A program made the translations under genes and the position numbers. DNA of 64,000 bases from Ampelomyces quisqualis. Its lineage: Eukaryota > Ascomycota > Dothideomycetes > Pleosporales > Phaeosphaeriaceae. The DNA lies in contig JAGTXZ010000021.1 of NCBI GenBank assembly GCA_018398575.1, forward strand, positions 1,116,001 to 1,180,000, given 5' to 3'. Below are positions 11,354 to 22,540 of the stretch, one piece after another (the first letter of the stretch is position 1; every line of letters begins with the position of its first letter). A model generated the notes under the pieces. It was not told the origin of the DNA and did no database searches. It saw only the letters and a list, made by a program, of their open reading frames with translations.

Positions 11354-11616
11354 TATCCGGTCTCTCAGGTTTCACGAGAAGTGCAAAATAAGCTCAGGCC
11401 CATCCCACCCAAATAAGGTGCAAGCTCTTATGAATACGCCGCTGCAAACGTTTTTAGGGTCAAATGGGCACGTCTGCTAGACACAGGAGCTTTAAACATT
11501 GTTAAAATTGCGCAAGAAACAGACAAATAAGCGTTGTTTTGGGCCGTGTGCTCCGTACGTTGCGCGATCCACCCGAGCTTACTTTGCACTTCTCATGAAA
11601 CCTGAGAGCCGGTGTA
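11354..11616. mobile_element. MITE-like element with ~40-base terminal inverted repeats
   Basis: The segment at 11362-11398 (ctctcaggtttca, then gagaagtgcaaa and taagctc) is repeated inverted at 11572-11608 with three mismatches. The match extends outward through ccgg with a one-base indel. The ends are flanked by TA on each side (11354-11355 and 11615-11616), compatible with a TA target duplication. Length is about 260 bases with no coding capacity, as expected for a non-autonomous Tc1/mariner-type element. Family unknown. Confidence 0.65.
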
Positions 11617-12782
11617 GTGTGTAACAAGGCATAACAGGCGAGTAGTCATGGCGGTTACCACGGAGAAGTGGAGTTTCTTGGAATTTTCCTGGCGTTTTCT
11701 TGTCGCTGTTCTCCTTTCCTTGGGGGTACTCCAAAAGATGTCCAAAAGTGCACTACTGATCGTACCCGGTTAGGCTATCACCCTTTCACAAACACTGGGT
11801 ATTTGAACAGCTTTTTTTCTGTTGTGCAGAGTAGCCTTGGAAAAGATGTACGATCTTGGCCAGTTCGGCGGTAGGGTATTGTGTAGATGGAGTTGTGGAA
11901 GCTTTTGAGTATATCTGAAGGTTGGAGAGCCCGTTGATTATCTCTCTTGGTGGGTTGATTGATTGATTGAATCTCTTTCGCGTCTCTGTGCCCTCTTGAG
12001 GACTAAGTTTACGTCAGACGATAGGTATCCCCTAGTCCTGATCCATGTACAAGGTCTCTGTCCTGGCTCCTTGGCGGACTTTTGTTTGCCGGATGCTGGA
12101 ACGTCCGTCCCGTGATGAGCGGATTTCGGCTTTTACACTTGCTTCCTCTACCCAGCCACATCTCGCCTTGCTTGTGTGTGTTCGGGTCCCCGCTTGTCGC
12201 TTTGATGATGCTCGCTGTACACTGAAAAGCCATGTCCTTCACTGTTGACTCTGGGGGCTCGTGATTTGGAAATCAGCTGGTTCGATTACTTGTCTCATCT
12301 CGCCAAAGGAATCACTCACGTGGCTAGACGGGAGCAACAGGAGCAACATGGGATTTTGAAATAGCAGAAGCAAACTGGACCTAGGTAACCGGAACAGGAA
12401 ATTGTGGGTCAAGTAAACACTAAACAGGGCAATTTTCTAGGGCAGAAGCTAACAAACCAAATTCCCATCAATCGAATTTTACGAGAGAATGGTGCTAGTT
12501 TAGCGGCCGAGTCTAGACCTTGGTAGCATTCTTGCCGCTAAGAAGATCCTTATGGTAGGGGCCTTGGCAGTGGGAGAGAACAACTTGGTTCTTGGTACAC
12601 TGTTACCTAGCCAGTGTTTATTCGGCGAACACCAGCCACCAGCGTGAAGCCACGCGCGCAAAAATGGGCTTGGATCTACAAACTCAGGGGCATGCTGCAT
12701 TAGACGATATCGCTATTTTGAACTACCACGTGAAGAGGCAAAATGGGGCTGGGACGGCGTGACGATATCTCGGGCTGGGGAT

Positions 12783-12790
12783 GGTATATA
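12783..12790 (+). promoter_or_regulatory. TATA-like box of the lipase gene
   Basis: The string gtatataaca lies about 95 bases before the lipase ATG, in the expected place for a core promoter element. Confidence 0.45.
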
Positions 12791-12881
12791 ACAGAGATAT
12801 CAACCAAGCAAGTAGGCCATACACAAGAAGGAAAGCAAGACATCCAGTATTGCTACTTCGGCGGAGCATAAATCTTCAACC

Positions 12882-14288
12882 ATGCGTTACACATCATCTG
12901 CCCTCGCTCTCCTGAGCACACTGCCCTCGGCCTTCTCTGCGCCAACTCCCCTCGCAGCCGCAGGATCTTCTCCCGCCTCATCTCTCGAAGAACGTCAAAT
13001 CCTCTCCGGCCTTCTAGGGGATCTCTTAGGGACCGTCCAATCCGCAGTCGCAGCCAAGAACCCCGCTGCCATCAATGCGGCGCTCGTGAAAGTCACACCC
13101 AGCAGCCGCCCCTCGAGCATACCAGAGGCACAAGAGCGGGCCTCCAAAGTATGGGCAAACCCAACAGGTCGCTCGGACATATATGTGGCGATGGCAAGCC
13201 AGGTCGCCGCTGGACTCGGGCCTTTGCGCGACGGGACGTTGAACACTGTTTTGACCGGCGGAATCGCTGGGGGAGAAAACAGCGTCAACAACCGTAATCC
13301 GGCTTCTCCCGAGGCTATATTCCCCAAGAAAGAAAATGGCGACGCAGCGTACACGTTATCCGAGGACGCACTGAGGAAAGCGCTGTATATCCCCGCGGGA
13401 TTCACGTATGGCGCCAAACGCCCGGTGCTGATGATTCCCGGCACGGGCGCGTACGGAGGGATCAATTTCGCCAACAACCTGCGCAAGCTGCTGGGAGGCA
13501 GTGATATCGCTGACCCAGTATGGCTCAACGTGCCCGGCGCCATGTTCAACGACGCGCAAACCAACTCGGAATACATTGCATACGCAATCAACTACATCAG
13601 CGCCATCAGCCAGTCCAACAAAGAAAACCTGGCGGTTATATCGTGGAGCCAAGGCGGGCTGGACACGCAGTGGGTCCTCAAGTACTGGCCGTCAACGCGC
13701 AAAGTAGTCACGGATTTTCTGCCCGTGAGCGCAGACTTCAAAGGCACGGTTTTGGCCAACGCGCTGTGTCTCAGCCCAAACAGCAACATTGCACTCATTC
13801 CCTGCCCGCCGAGCGTCATCCAGCAGCAAGCTACGTCCGACTACGTGCGTGCGTTGAGGAGTGGCGGAGGGGCTAGCGCATATGTGCCCACGACGACATT
13901 CTTCTCTGGGTATTTCGACGAGATCGTGCAGCCGCAGTCAGGCATGGCCGCATCGGGGTATATGCTTGACGAGAGGGGCGTGGGCGTGTCGAACCATGAA
14001 GTCACGGCCGTGTGTGCGGGAAAACAGGGAGGAAAGTTTTACGGGCACGCGGGTGTATTGGCGCACCCGCTGACCTATGCGTTGATTGTGGATGCGTTGA
14101 GCAACGACGGACCGGGCAGTTTGGCGAGGATTGATGTTGGGAGTGTGTGCAACAATGCTGTTGCTCCAGGGCTGGATTTGGATGATTTCCTGGCGACGAC
14201 TGCGTTGATTCCGGTTGCGGGAGTGTCGTTGTTGGCGTATCCGGACAAGAGGCTGAGGGAGCCTGCGTTGAGGGCGTATGCAAGGTGA
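12882..14288 (+). CDS. secreted CALB-like lipase (Candida antarctica lipase B type)
   Basis: Intronless, 468 aa. Residues 1-20 form a signal peptide (MRYTSSALALLSTLPSAFSA), followed by a probable propeptide ending near LEER. The mature part is an alpha/beta hydrolase: oxyanion-side VLMIPGTGAYG, nucleophile elbow SWSQGG with Ser256, Asp346 in YFDEIVQPQ and His389 in FYGHAGVL. These match the CALB triad context (TWSQGG, DEIVQPQ, DHAG). The N-terminal region before the core (residues about 40-160) is longer than in CALB. Expected to hydrolyse or transesterify ester lipids outside the cell. CALB-like lipases are well known from basidiomycete yeasts but also occur in ascomycetes. Family assignment is strong; substrate is not determined. 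Confidence 0.92.
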   Translation: MRYTSSALALLSTLPSAFSAPTPLAAAGSSPASSLEERQILSGLLGDLLGTVQSAVAAKNPAAINAALVKVTPSSRPSSIPEAQERASKVWANPTGRSDIYVAMASQVAAGLGPLRDGTLNTVLTGGIAGGENSVNNRNPASPEAIFPKKENGDAAYTLSEDALRKALYIPAGFTYGAKRPVLMIPGTGAYGGINFANNLRKLLGGSDIADPVWLNVPGAMFNDAQTNSEYIAYAINYISAISQSNKENLAVISWSQGGLDTQWVLKYWPSTRKVVTDFLPVSADFKGTVLANALCLSPNSNIALIPCPPSVIQQQATSDYVRALRSGGGASAYVPTTTFFSGYFDEIVQPQSGMAASGYMLDERGVGVSNHEVTAVCAGKQGGKFYGHAGVLAHPLTYALIVDALSNDGPGSLARIDVGSVCNNAVAPGLDLDDFLATTALIPVAGVSLLAYPDKRLREPALRAYAR

Positions 14289-14626
14289 TGGCCATGTTCA
14301 ATGTGGGCGCATTCTTATGACAGTTAATGAATTGTATGTTTTTCTCTATCATGCTCTCGGCTTTGGAGAAGTGCATCATGTGACCTGCTTATCAGATGGA
14401 CGGAGGTGGAGCATGTTTTGGCCGAGCCGAGGTTCACGACTCGCTGCTGAGCTGACAAAGCGATGACAACGACACTTGAAGCCAGCGACGCTCGCTTCTT
14501 GTGGCTGACAACACATGACGACAGTGCGGAGCTATTGGCGGTAACTACTCGGCAGCTTCGTACAAGCCCCAGGCCCCATGATGCGGCTGCAAGTTCCCTG
14601 GCCGAACACAATCACGCTGCACCGCC
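14289..14626. other. intergenic, no gene seen
   Basis: Tandem arrangement of the lipase and the downstream regulator; nothing recognised. Confidence 0.55.
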
Positions 14627-15204
14627 ATGGCCGACCACTCTCCCCACGCCGCCCACGCCGACGCGACGCCCGAGCCCGGCAGCCATGCCAGCGGCAGTGT
14701 GGGCAGCCCCACGCCCACCGCCAGGTCGTGCATGACGTGCCGCCGACGAAAGGTCAAATGCAACAAGAAGCACCCGTGCTCCAACTGCGCGCGCGCCCAC
14801 AGCGAATGCGTCTTCCCCGGGCCCGGCCGCAAGCCGCGCACGAGCCGCAAGCCGCACGACGCAGAGCTGCTCGACCGGCTGCGGCGGCTCGAGGGCGTCG
14901 TCGCGGGTCTGAACGCGCAGGTCGACGAGCACGAGCTCGAGGCGGCCGCGCGCGAGAAGAAGCTGCCCGCCGATGCCTCGTGCCCGTACGCGGAGCCAGA
15001 CGCAGCGCGCCGAGCCAGCGTCGCGGGGCTCGAGAACCGCTTCGGCCGCCTCGTCGTCGGAAAGGGCCGGAGCCGCTACGTCAACAACAGCTTCTGGGCG
15101 AGCCTGAACAACGAGGTGCCACTCTGCCCCCGCCCACCAGCCGCCAGCCGCAGCCACTGACCCCCGCAGGTCGAAGACCTCAGCGCCATCCTCATCCAGC
15201 CGTC

Positions 15205-15235
<31 letters not shown>

Positions 15236-17497
15236 AACGACAACGACGCCGACAACGACGCCGACGACCTCCCGTTGCCCGCCTCCGCCCGCCATGCCTC
15301 GCAGCACCAGGGCTTCGTCTTCGGCTACAGCTCCACAGACGTCGACCTGCGCGCGCTGCACCCCCCCGAGCAGCACGCGCTCGACTTCTGGGCCACGTAC
15401 AAGGAGAACGTCGATCCGCTGGTCAAGGTGCTGCATGTCCCCACGTTCGAGCCCGCCTTCCTCGACGCTGTGTCGCATGTCGGCAACGTGCCCAAAGGCC
15501 TCGAGTGCCTCTTATTCGCCGTCTACTACGGCGCCGTCACCAGCACAACGCCCGAAGAGTGTCTCGAGAGATGGGCAGAGGACCGCACGTCTCTGCTGGG
15601 CAAATACCGCTTCGCCCTCGAACAAGCCCTCGCTCGAGCCGACTTCCTGCACTGCGACGAGATGGTCATCCTGCAGGCCTTTGTCGTCTTCCTCATCCTA
15701 CTCCGCAGGAACGACGAGGCGCGCAAGATCTGGACCCTGACGGGCCTGGTCGTGCGAATCGCCCAAACCCTCGGCATTCACAGAGACGGTAGCCATTTCA
15801 AGCTTCCGCCCTTCGAAATCGAGATGCGCAGACGGCTTTGGTGGCAAGTGTGCATACTGGATGCGCGCGCCTCTGAGGATCACGGTTGCGATCCGACCAT
15901 TGTCGAGGCGCAGTTCGACACCAAGATGGTTGGTCTCAGGCTCTGACCTCCAAACTCTGGCTAATACATGCTCAGCCTCTTAACGCCAACGATGCAGACC
16001 TCCGACCGGACATGACCGACTTTCCAGAGGAGCACAACGGCTTTACAGACATGACTTTCTGCCTGCTCCGATTCGAAGTCGCCAACATTTTCCGCCGCAT
16101 TCTCTATGTCCCTCCAGGACCGAACACATGCACAGACTTCTTCGCAGGCCTGTCGATAGCAGAAAAGGAAAAGTGGATCACCGAATGTCATGCCCGCATG
16201 GAAGAAAAGTACTTGCAGAATATGGATATGACGATGCCGCTGTGCTGGGTGACTGCGACCATCTCAAGGCTCATCATGAGCAAGATGTGGCTGATAGTCT
16301 ACCATCCCTACCAGCGCCAGGATGGAGGTGAGCATCTCATAGTCCATGTATAGCACCCTACTGACGATTGCAGGCGCAACACTCCCGCAAGAAACAAAGG
16401 ACAAGCTGTTCATCACTTCCCTTGAGAACATTGAATACTCCATCCTCCTCGAAACCGAAGCCCGAACGATGAAGTGGGGCTGGCTCTTCCGTACCTACGT
16501 GCAATGGCACGCGATCGCTTTCCTACTATCCGAGCTATGTGTGCGCACCAGGGGCGAGGCAGTGGAGCGCGCATGGCGTGCGCTTGAGGCTACAGCAGGC
16601 CGCTGGTGTTTCCCTCTCAACAACGCCTCGCTGCATGGCAAAGGTCAACAGGGCTGCCTGTGGAAACCACTCAGAAAACTCATGGCAAAAGCAAGGGCAG
16701 CGCGAGAGAAGGACTTGGCCTTGGAACGAACAAGCCTGGCCTTGGGTAATGGACCGACTATATATCCAGGATTCGCACATGGCGTGGACCATATGACTCT
16801 TCCACCCGTCACGGTGGGTCAGTCAAGCTCAGACGAACTGGATCAACTGCTCCGACCTTCCGCTCCAAAACTGGGCGAAAGTCCGACCACGAACCAGCCG
16901 AGCTGGCCAAGAAGTCCATCCATGCCCAACACTCAGAGGTCTTTCCTGACCGGTTTCAGAGCACAAAATGCACCATCACAGACAGGCAGTGCGGGTTTCA
17001 ACAGTATGCTTAGGAGAAACGGTAGCCCGGCTCAGGACTTCACTGACCTCTCAAATTTCGGTCTCGACCACGTTGTAAATGACGTGATGAACGACGTCGC
17101 TTTTGACGGCAATTGGGTCTATACCTCTCTGGATTACAGCGGAAATTCTAGCTCTACAGTGACCAATCTACCGGTGCCGATGCAGTCGCCGGGAATACAA
17201 GCTGTAAATACTTTGGCTCAATCGAATGCTGTCGACAGGACCGCAAACGCAATCAACGGCGCACACGGAAGTTTAGGTGACACCATGTTTGCAAACGTCA
17301 ACTTCAACGACATTCCGTCCACTACAATGGGCGACGCCGCCGTCAACCCGCCCACAAACAACTCTCCCACCATGGACGGCGGCAGCATGGACTGGACCAT
17401 GTGGGACGACATGGTAACCCAGTACGGCCTAGAAGGAGTGCAGCCGAATCCAAACACGAATCCTGCAAGCCATATGGGCCTTGTCCACTGGTTTTGA
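14627..17497 (+). CDS. Zn2Cys6 fungal-specific transcription factor
   Basis: Four exons, 14627-15115, 15170-15928, 15976-16327 and 16374-17497, give 907 aa with matching phases. The binuclear zinc cluster lies at residues about 35-62 (CMTCRRRKVKCNKKHPCSNC plus a sixth Cys), followed by a linker and coiled coil (LLDRLRRLEGVVAGLNAQV). The middle homology (Fungal_trans) region spans about 220-600 (HALDFWATYKENVDPLVKVL; MRRRLWWQVCILDARASEDH). The C-terminus is Ser/Asn-rich, as in activation domains. Exon 2 begins with a poly-Asp tract encoded by a GAC repeat (about 15208-15245). The first intron is needed because read-through meets a stop. Target genes unknown; the neighbouring lipase is a possible but unproven target. 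Confidence 0.9.
15208..15268 (+). repeat. GAC trinucleotide tract (poly-Asp) in the regulator
   Basis: A run of GAC codons with interspersed AAC and GCC codes for an Asp/Asn/Ala stretch. It is a coding microsatellite that could vary in length between strains. Confidence 0.8.
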
Positions 17498-18142
17498 GCA
17501 CGGAGCGGAACCATAGACATCACGGTATACACCATGTAAAAGACGCTTCCATGCCCTTTTCCTCCTCTCCTTACATTGACTGCGCTTGAAATGAGTGCCT
17601 GCGATACCCCGAGACACGATTTATAGCGAACTTTGTTACACGTCATGAATTTGCACCCATAGTAAATTCGTAACATGAACAACTTTTAGTTCTTTCTTTG
17701 CAGAAGATCCCAACGTCTAGACTATTATTCGGTGCGGCCCGCTTTTCCGCTTTGGTTGGCCAGTGAGGTGGGTCGACACCACGTGCACGCCCGGGTGAAT
17801 CGGGTTTAAAAAGCTTCGACCACCACGTGGAGGCACGGATTGCGTGATAAATGTCATGTGTGTGGGTTTGATAACGTTATCTTTCACCGCTTTCATGCGC
17901 GGACAGCCGCACTTATTTATATAGCTGTGTGATGGGGCATAGGGACCCTGGATTACTTGAAGATTGCGAATAATGCTTCTACGCTCTTGTTTTCGTTTCG
18001 AAGTTTGTTTGATAAGCTAGTGTTGATTAGACGGTCGAGTATTGAGATTGTGGTTGGTTACGGGGTTACTGAGGACTACACAAGGACGTGTTTGTGGGTG
18101 GATGTTTGGAGGGAGTGAAGAGAAGGACTACAGCCAGAAAAA
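17498..18142. other. intergenic with two CACGTG boxes
   Basis: Two E-box palindromes in the same context (ccacgtg, near 17780 and 17823) lie about 40 bases apart upstream of the dehydrogenase. No gene seen. Confidence 0.5.
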
Positions 18143-19313
18143 ATGTCAACAACACCAACTGACACCGGCCTTCCCCCTGCCCCGGAGCCCTCGTCTCTCC
18201 CGCAAGCCTCGACGCCCACATGTCCATCTAAACCGACGATTCTGCATCTCGGCGACGACGTTCGATGGAATCACGACTTGTACGCTGAATTACGGCGGCA
18301 ATTCAACATCATTCGGACGTATAGTATGGAAAGAGAAGAGTTTAAAGAGAAGTTGAGAAGTGGGGAGTGGGGAGAATTTGTGGGCATGTACCGACCCTTT
18401 TGGAATACGGGGGGTGAAATGGGGAATTGGGATGAAGAAATAGTGTACGTTAGCAAACATAGTCCTTCAGCGTGGAACCACCTATATTGACGCGTCTAGT
18501 TCGTTGCTCCCCCGTTCCGTCCGCATCTTCACATCCGCCGGCGCAGGCTACGACTGGATCGACATGCCCGCGCTGTCCGCACGCAACATCATCTACTGCA
18601 ACGCCGCATCAGCATGTACAGAGTCTGTCGCCGACACCGCGCTGCTCCTCCTACTCTCCTGCTACCGCGCCATCCCGTGGAGTTTCCTCGCCGCGAGATC
18701 ATGCAACCCCGAGGAATTCCGCGACGCGAATCAAAACATTGCTGCCGTCACGCACAACCCAGCAGGAAGCGTCCTCGGCATCATCGGCCTAGGCCGCATC
18801 GGCGTCCGCATCGCTCAAAAGTGCAAAGCAGCGCTCAACATGCAAATCGCCTACTTTGACGTCGTGAGGATGCTGGATTCCGAAAAGGCCCTCGCAGCCA
18901 CCTGGTGCGATACCCTGGCAGACCTCCTCGCTACCTCCGACGCAGTATGTCTAGCCACCCCGTTCGCAGGCACAGTCCTCCTCGGCGACCCGGAATTCAA
19001 GCTCATGCGTCCTGGTACGCGGCTGATTAATATTGCGCGGGGCAAGCTTGTCGACGAAGACGCGCTCATCGCTGCTCTTGATGACGGCGTCGTTTCCGCT
19101 GCGGGCCTCGATGTCCATGCTGATGAACCGCGTGTGAATCCTGCCCTGGCGCGGCGCAGAAATGTCATGGTCCTCAGCCACACGGCTGGCGCGAGTGTGG
19201 AGAGCCATGTGGGGTTTGAAAGACTTGGGATGGAGAATTTGTTGGGCTGGAAGAAAGAAGGGAAGAAAGGGTGTGTAAGCGCCGTTAATTTGCGGGAGGT
19301 GAAGGGGGATTGA
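18143..19313 (+). CDS. D-isomer-specific 2-hydroxyacid dehydrogenase
   Basis: NAD(P)-dependent oxidoreductase of the glyoxylate/hydroxypyruvate reductase group. Exons 18143-18444 and 18500-19313 give 371 aa; the GTACGT donor and TCTAG acceptor restore frame (EEIV-SLLPRSVRIF). The Rossmann motif GLGRIG sits about residue 217. Catalytic residues appear in their usual order: Arg in INIARGKLVDE, Glu in LDVHADEP and His in LSHTAGAS. The first 33 residues are Pro/Ser/Thr-rich and poorly conserved-looking, so an internal start is possible. Substrate cannot be told from sequence. Confidence 0.92.
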
Positions 19314-22300
19314 GGACGGCAAGGGGAATAGGTCCGAATGCCATTCTGCCCTTTGAAGCTTTTGTCGATGGAATCAACACGACGCCTTTTCTCTCTATCC
19401 TCGTATCCAGTCCATGAAACATCAAAGTTTGCGCTCCAAAGCGCTCCAATCTAAACATCTCCCAGTAACACAATCTAGCTTCCATGCCATGAATCCTCGG
19501 CTATCAGTACGCAAACCGCCCAAGATTCCGTCACATACCCGCTCTCCCCTGCCTAACACTCAATGCAGACAAGACCCATTCACCAACCCTTCGCATATAT
19601 ACTCCAGCTAAGCACCGCCCGTAAATGCATATCTTTCATCATGATGCTGACGCAACGTACGCATACACACCAAAGACAATCGACGTTCACGACACTAACA
19701 CTCCAGCCATCAGCGATGCCACGTTCACATCTGGAAACGAGATGCGGGAGACATGGCTTTTTGAACAAGATTTTGCATTGGTAGGTGGGTGTGTTTATTG
19801 AGATGAAAACCGCTAGCCTAGTAGGTAGATTCTTGGAAACCGGGTGGGTTTGTTTGCGGATGGCTGTGGGCGGATGGGAAAATGGGTTGTGTGGGGCGAG
19901 GTGCGAGGTGCGAGGTCGTGGACGTGGACGTGTCTGACGACTGTGGTTTTTTAGTTGAGCGTTACCGGGACTGGTTTTGATAGCTGTGCTGATGGATTGG
20001 TAGGGGTTGGTGGGAATAGGACTCAATTTTGCTATTTTGTCGCAGATTCATTTGGGTTGTTGCTGCGCTGCTTGGAGACGTGGGTGTTTGCTGCAATGGC
20101 TTCCGTGTTTTGTTGACACTGGGGTCATGGATTATTATTGTGCGCTTCGCTTGGATTCTTCAAGCAAACTGCATAAATATAACTCAGGGGAAAGCCTTCT
20201 CACTCTTTATTGATACGGAGAATGGGTAGGACAGACTTGGGTGTTGGGGTAAGCTCGAGTACAGAGGTGCACTTTGTAGGGCCACCATAGCATTTTCTGG
20301 ACTTGATAAACCACGATTCCTCCGTCCCGTACCAATGAACCTGACGCTAGATCTATCAAGCTCCAACCCATGGCGGTGATGTCAGGGGACACTATATGCT
20401 TCTTCAAAGAGCCAGAAGGGAGGATGGAAACATGTTCAGTACGCCAGAGCGATCAGGTCAGGACGAGTGGGTAGTAGGTGGGGAAACACGAAGGTATGAA
20501 GTGCGTGCGCGACTGCAAATAATCATGCAGTTCAAACCTTGACATTCGCTTTCTTCATTCGTTCGCTTTCGAGCACTTCTACATTTACATTGCGGTGCCG
20601 TGCATCACTTTCATTCTTTGACCCACCACTCTACCGCACTCGTCTGATTCTTTCAATATAAAGTACTCCCTCTACCCAATAGCGAACCCCGCCGCAAACC
20701 CCAAACCAGTCTGCAAATTCGACCCCGGCGACTCACACCTTCAACACCCTCAATCCACGGGCCACCATCCCCGCGCTCATCGCCCGCGACCAATCCAAAA
20801 CAACATAAAACCCACCCCACAAGCCCAAAGAAAGTCCAGGGCCACAAAACCGTCCCCTCAGCTTGACCAAAAAAATTATGTCCACCTACCCCCAAATCAC
20901 ACCCAGTAAAAACCAGTCCCAACAACTCCATACATCGAGCCAGAGATCCACAAGCACTTCCACAAAATCTATCCCAACGCTCTCCAGGTCCGAATTCTTC
21001 CCGTCAATTACAACGCCAGCGTCGTGAGGCAGATGCTGCAGGACGTACACGTACGTGTAAGTAGCCGCCAGCGGGGTTCTGCAGTGCGTGGAGGCCGGGG
21101 TTCGACTAGGTTGTGAAGTAACGCTGTATCTACCGTACATAAGGCTGGCGTGAATTATGAGCTTGTAGGGTTTATTTACTCTCTGCTTACGAGTGGTTAG
21201 CTTCATTCTGACTTGAGTTTTGAAAAAGTGTGATTGATGCAGTTGGTTTGGCTCACGCCGGGGTTTTGGTGGCGGTGTGGAATGGGGATTTGGGGAGAGG
21301 GCGTTGGGCGGGGATGGGTCGTGCGGAATGTTCATGGTTGTGCTGCGTGAGATTGGATATAGGTTTGCGTTGGGGGATTTTTGTAATTGGATGCCGAGCG
21401 AGGTGAGCGATTTTATTGTGTTGGCGGGAAAGTGCGATGGAGATTACTGACTTGGATGCGTGGGTGGCGAGGGTTGGTCGAGGAACTTGAAGAGCAGATG
21501 TGGATTGTAGATGGGGAATGGGAGGCATAGTGTATAGCAAGGGCGAGAGTATGGTTGTGGAGTTTTGAGTTCTTGTGTGTGTAAATTTTACCTTCCTGTC
21601 TTGTACAATCGAGTTTTCTGAATTCATCTATCACTCTACATGGAAAAACATCAAGTCTAGTGGGGATAAGAGTTGTGTCCCTTCATTGGCGCTCAATCAA
21701 CCACATAGGAACGTGAGGGGTTGTTACTGAATCTATCAATAGCCTGCATGTTGGATACAAATTTGCCAGATACTCGAAGCAATAGGCCTTCAATGCTAGC
21801 CAGTTCACAGTCACGCATTTTGATATGGTTGAAGGGGGGATAGCTTTTTGAGATGCAATGGCTCATCATACTCAACATGCAGAGTATGGACTACTGATAT
21901 GTATGCGTGATGATGAATCGACTAGGCAAATAATCAGCATGCGACGTCAAAGCAAATGCGCAAGTAGCATGAGGACGAACGTCGGAAACTCAACAATACT
22001 GTAGCGTAGCAGTACGGAATGCAGAAGATCGTTTGCGAAGGAGTTACATACACAATCTCTCTATTAACCTAAACAGCGTATGTACCTGTCGCGAAATCTA
22101 AGCTCTGTCAGACCTATGTTATTACTTGCATAAACGGGCGCGTCGCGGCGTATGCGTTTGCACAAAACTCTACTCCCATTCACCTTGGACCTAACAGAAT
22201 CAGTTAGGAAGTTATTTGTGACTATTGTATATTATGCCTATATATATTAATTGATTGCCGTACATCCTAATACCAAAAATCCCGGAGTAAAAACCTCTGG

Positions 22301-22540
22301 GTGCGCTCAGCGGTTACTCCCGCTCTCCATCAAAGCCTCGAAACGGGTGAGGTATTATTTTTGCCCTTCGTTCGAGTCTGCGCTATACCAATTTTCTTGT
22401 TAAAGATTTTTTTATAGAACTTTTGGGAGTTGAGACGGGTATAGCTGTGGTGATTCAACATCCATGGCACCAAATCTCCAACCAAGAATTACCTACCATA
22501 CAACATCCAAAATATTTGTCTATTCTGCTTCAAAAACAAG
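19314..22540. other. 3.2-kb gene-poor interval
   Basis: No complete gene. Coding-like scraps occur at about 20928-21056 and 21250-21448 (listed separately). The rest shows short pyrimidine-rich or AT-rich intergenic sequence without recognisable domains. Confidence 0.55.
20928..21448 (+). pseudogene. possible decayed or undetected gene, function unknown
   Basis: Two protein-like stretches lie on the plus strand. One (about 20928-21056) reads PYIEPEIHKHFHKIYPNALQ and on to VNYNASVVRQMLQDVHV, ending near GTACGT-like donors. The second (about 21250-21448) reads ALGGDGSCGMFMVVLREIGY and then RFALGDFCNWMPSEV, preceded by an acceptor-like gatgcag. Both look like real protein in composition, but stops and frame changes separate them and I could not build an intact gene or recognise a family. 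Confidence 0.3.

Larger units (their letters stand above)
10173..12881. other. gene-free repeat-bearing interval
   Basis: About 2.7 kb without a supportable gene. It holds a 30-base tandem repeat (11131-11274), a MITE-like inverted-repeat element (11354-11616), a TGAT microrepeat near 11955 and the lipase promoter at the right end. Short ORFs (for example 12009-12242 minus) have no recognisable domain. Confidence 0.6.

Noticed and set aside
12009..12242. minus-strand ORF as a retrotransposon gag remnant
   Set aside because: The 77-codon ORF is Lys/Arg/Ser-rich but has no zinc knuckle, protease or integrase motif.
14578..15792. 404-codon Arg/Pro-rich ORF overlapping the Zn2Cys6 gene
   Set aside because: It is a frame shadow of GC-rich coding sequence; the zinc cluster and splice sites define the real frame.
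12882..19313. secondary-metabolite or catabolic cluster (lipase, regulator, dehydrogenase)
   Set aside because: No core synthase, no shared promoter motif across all three, and ordinary neighbours; co-location alone is not enough.
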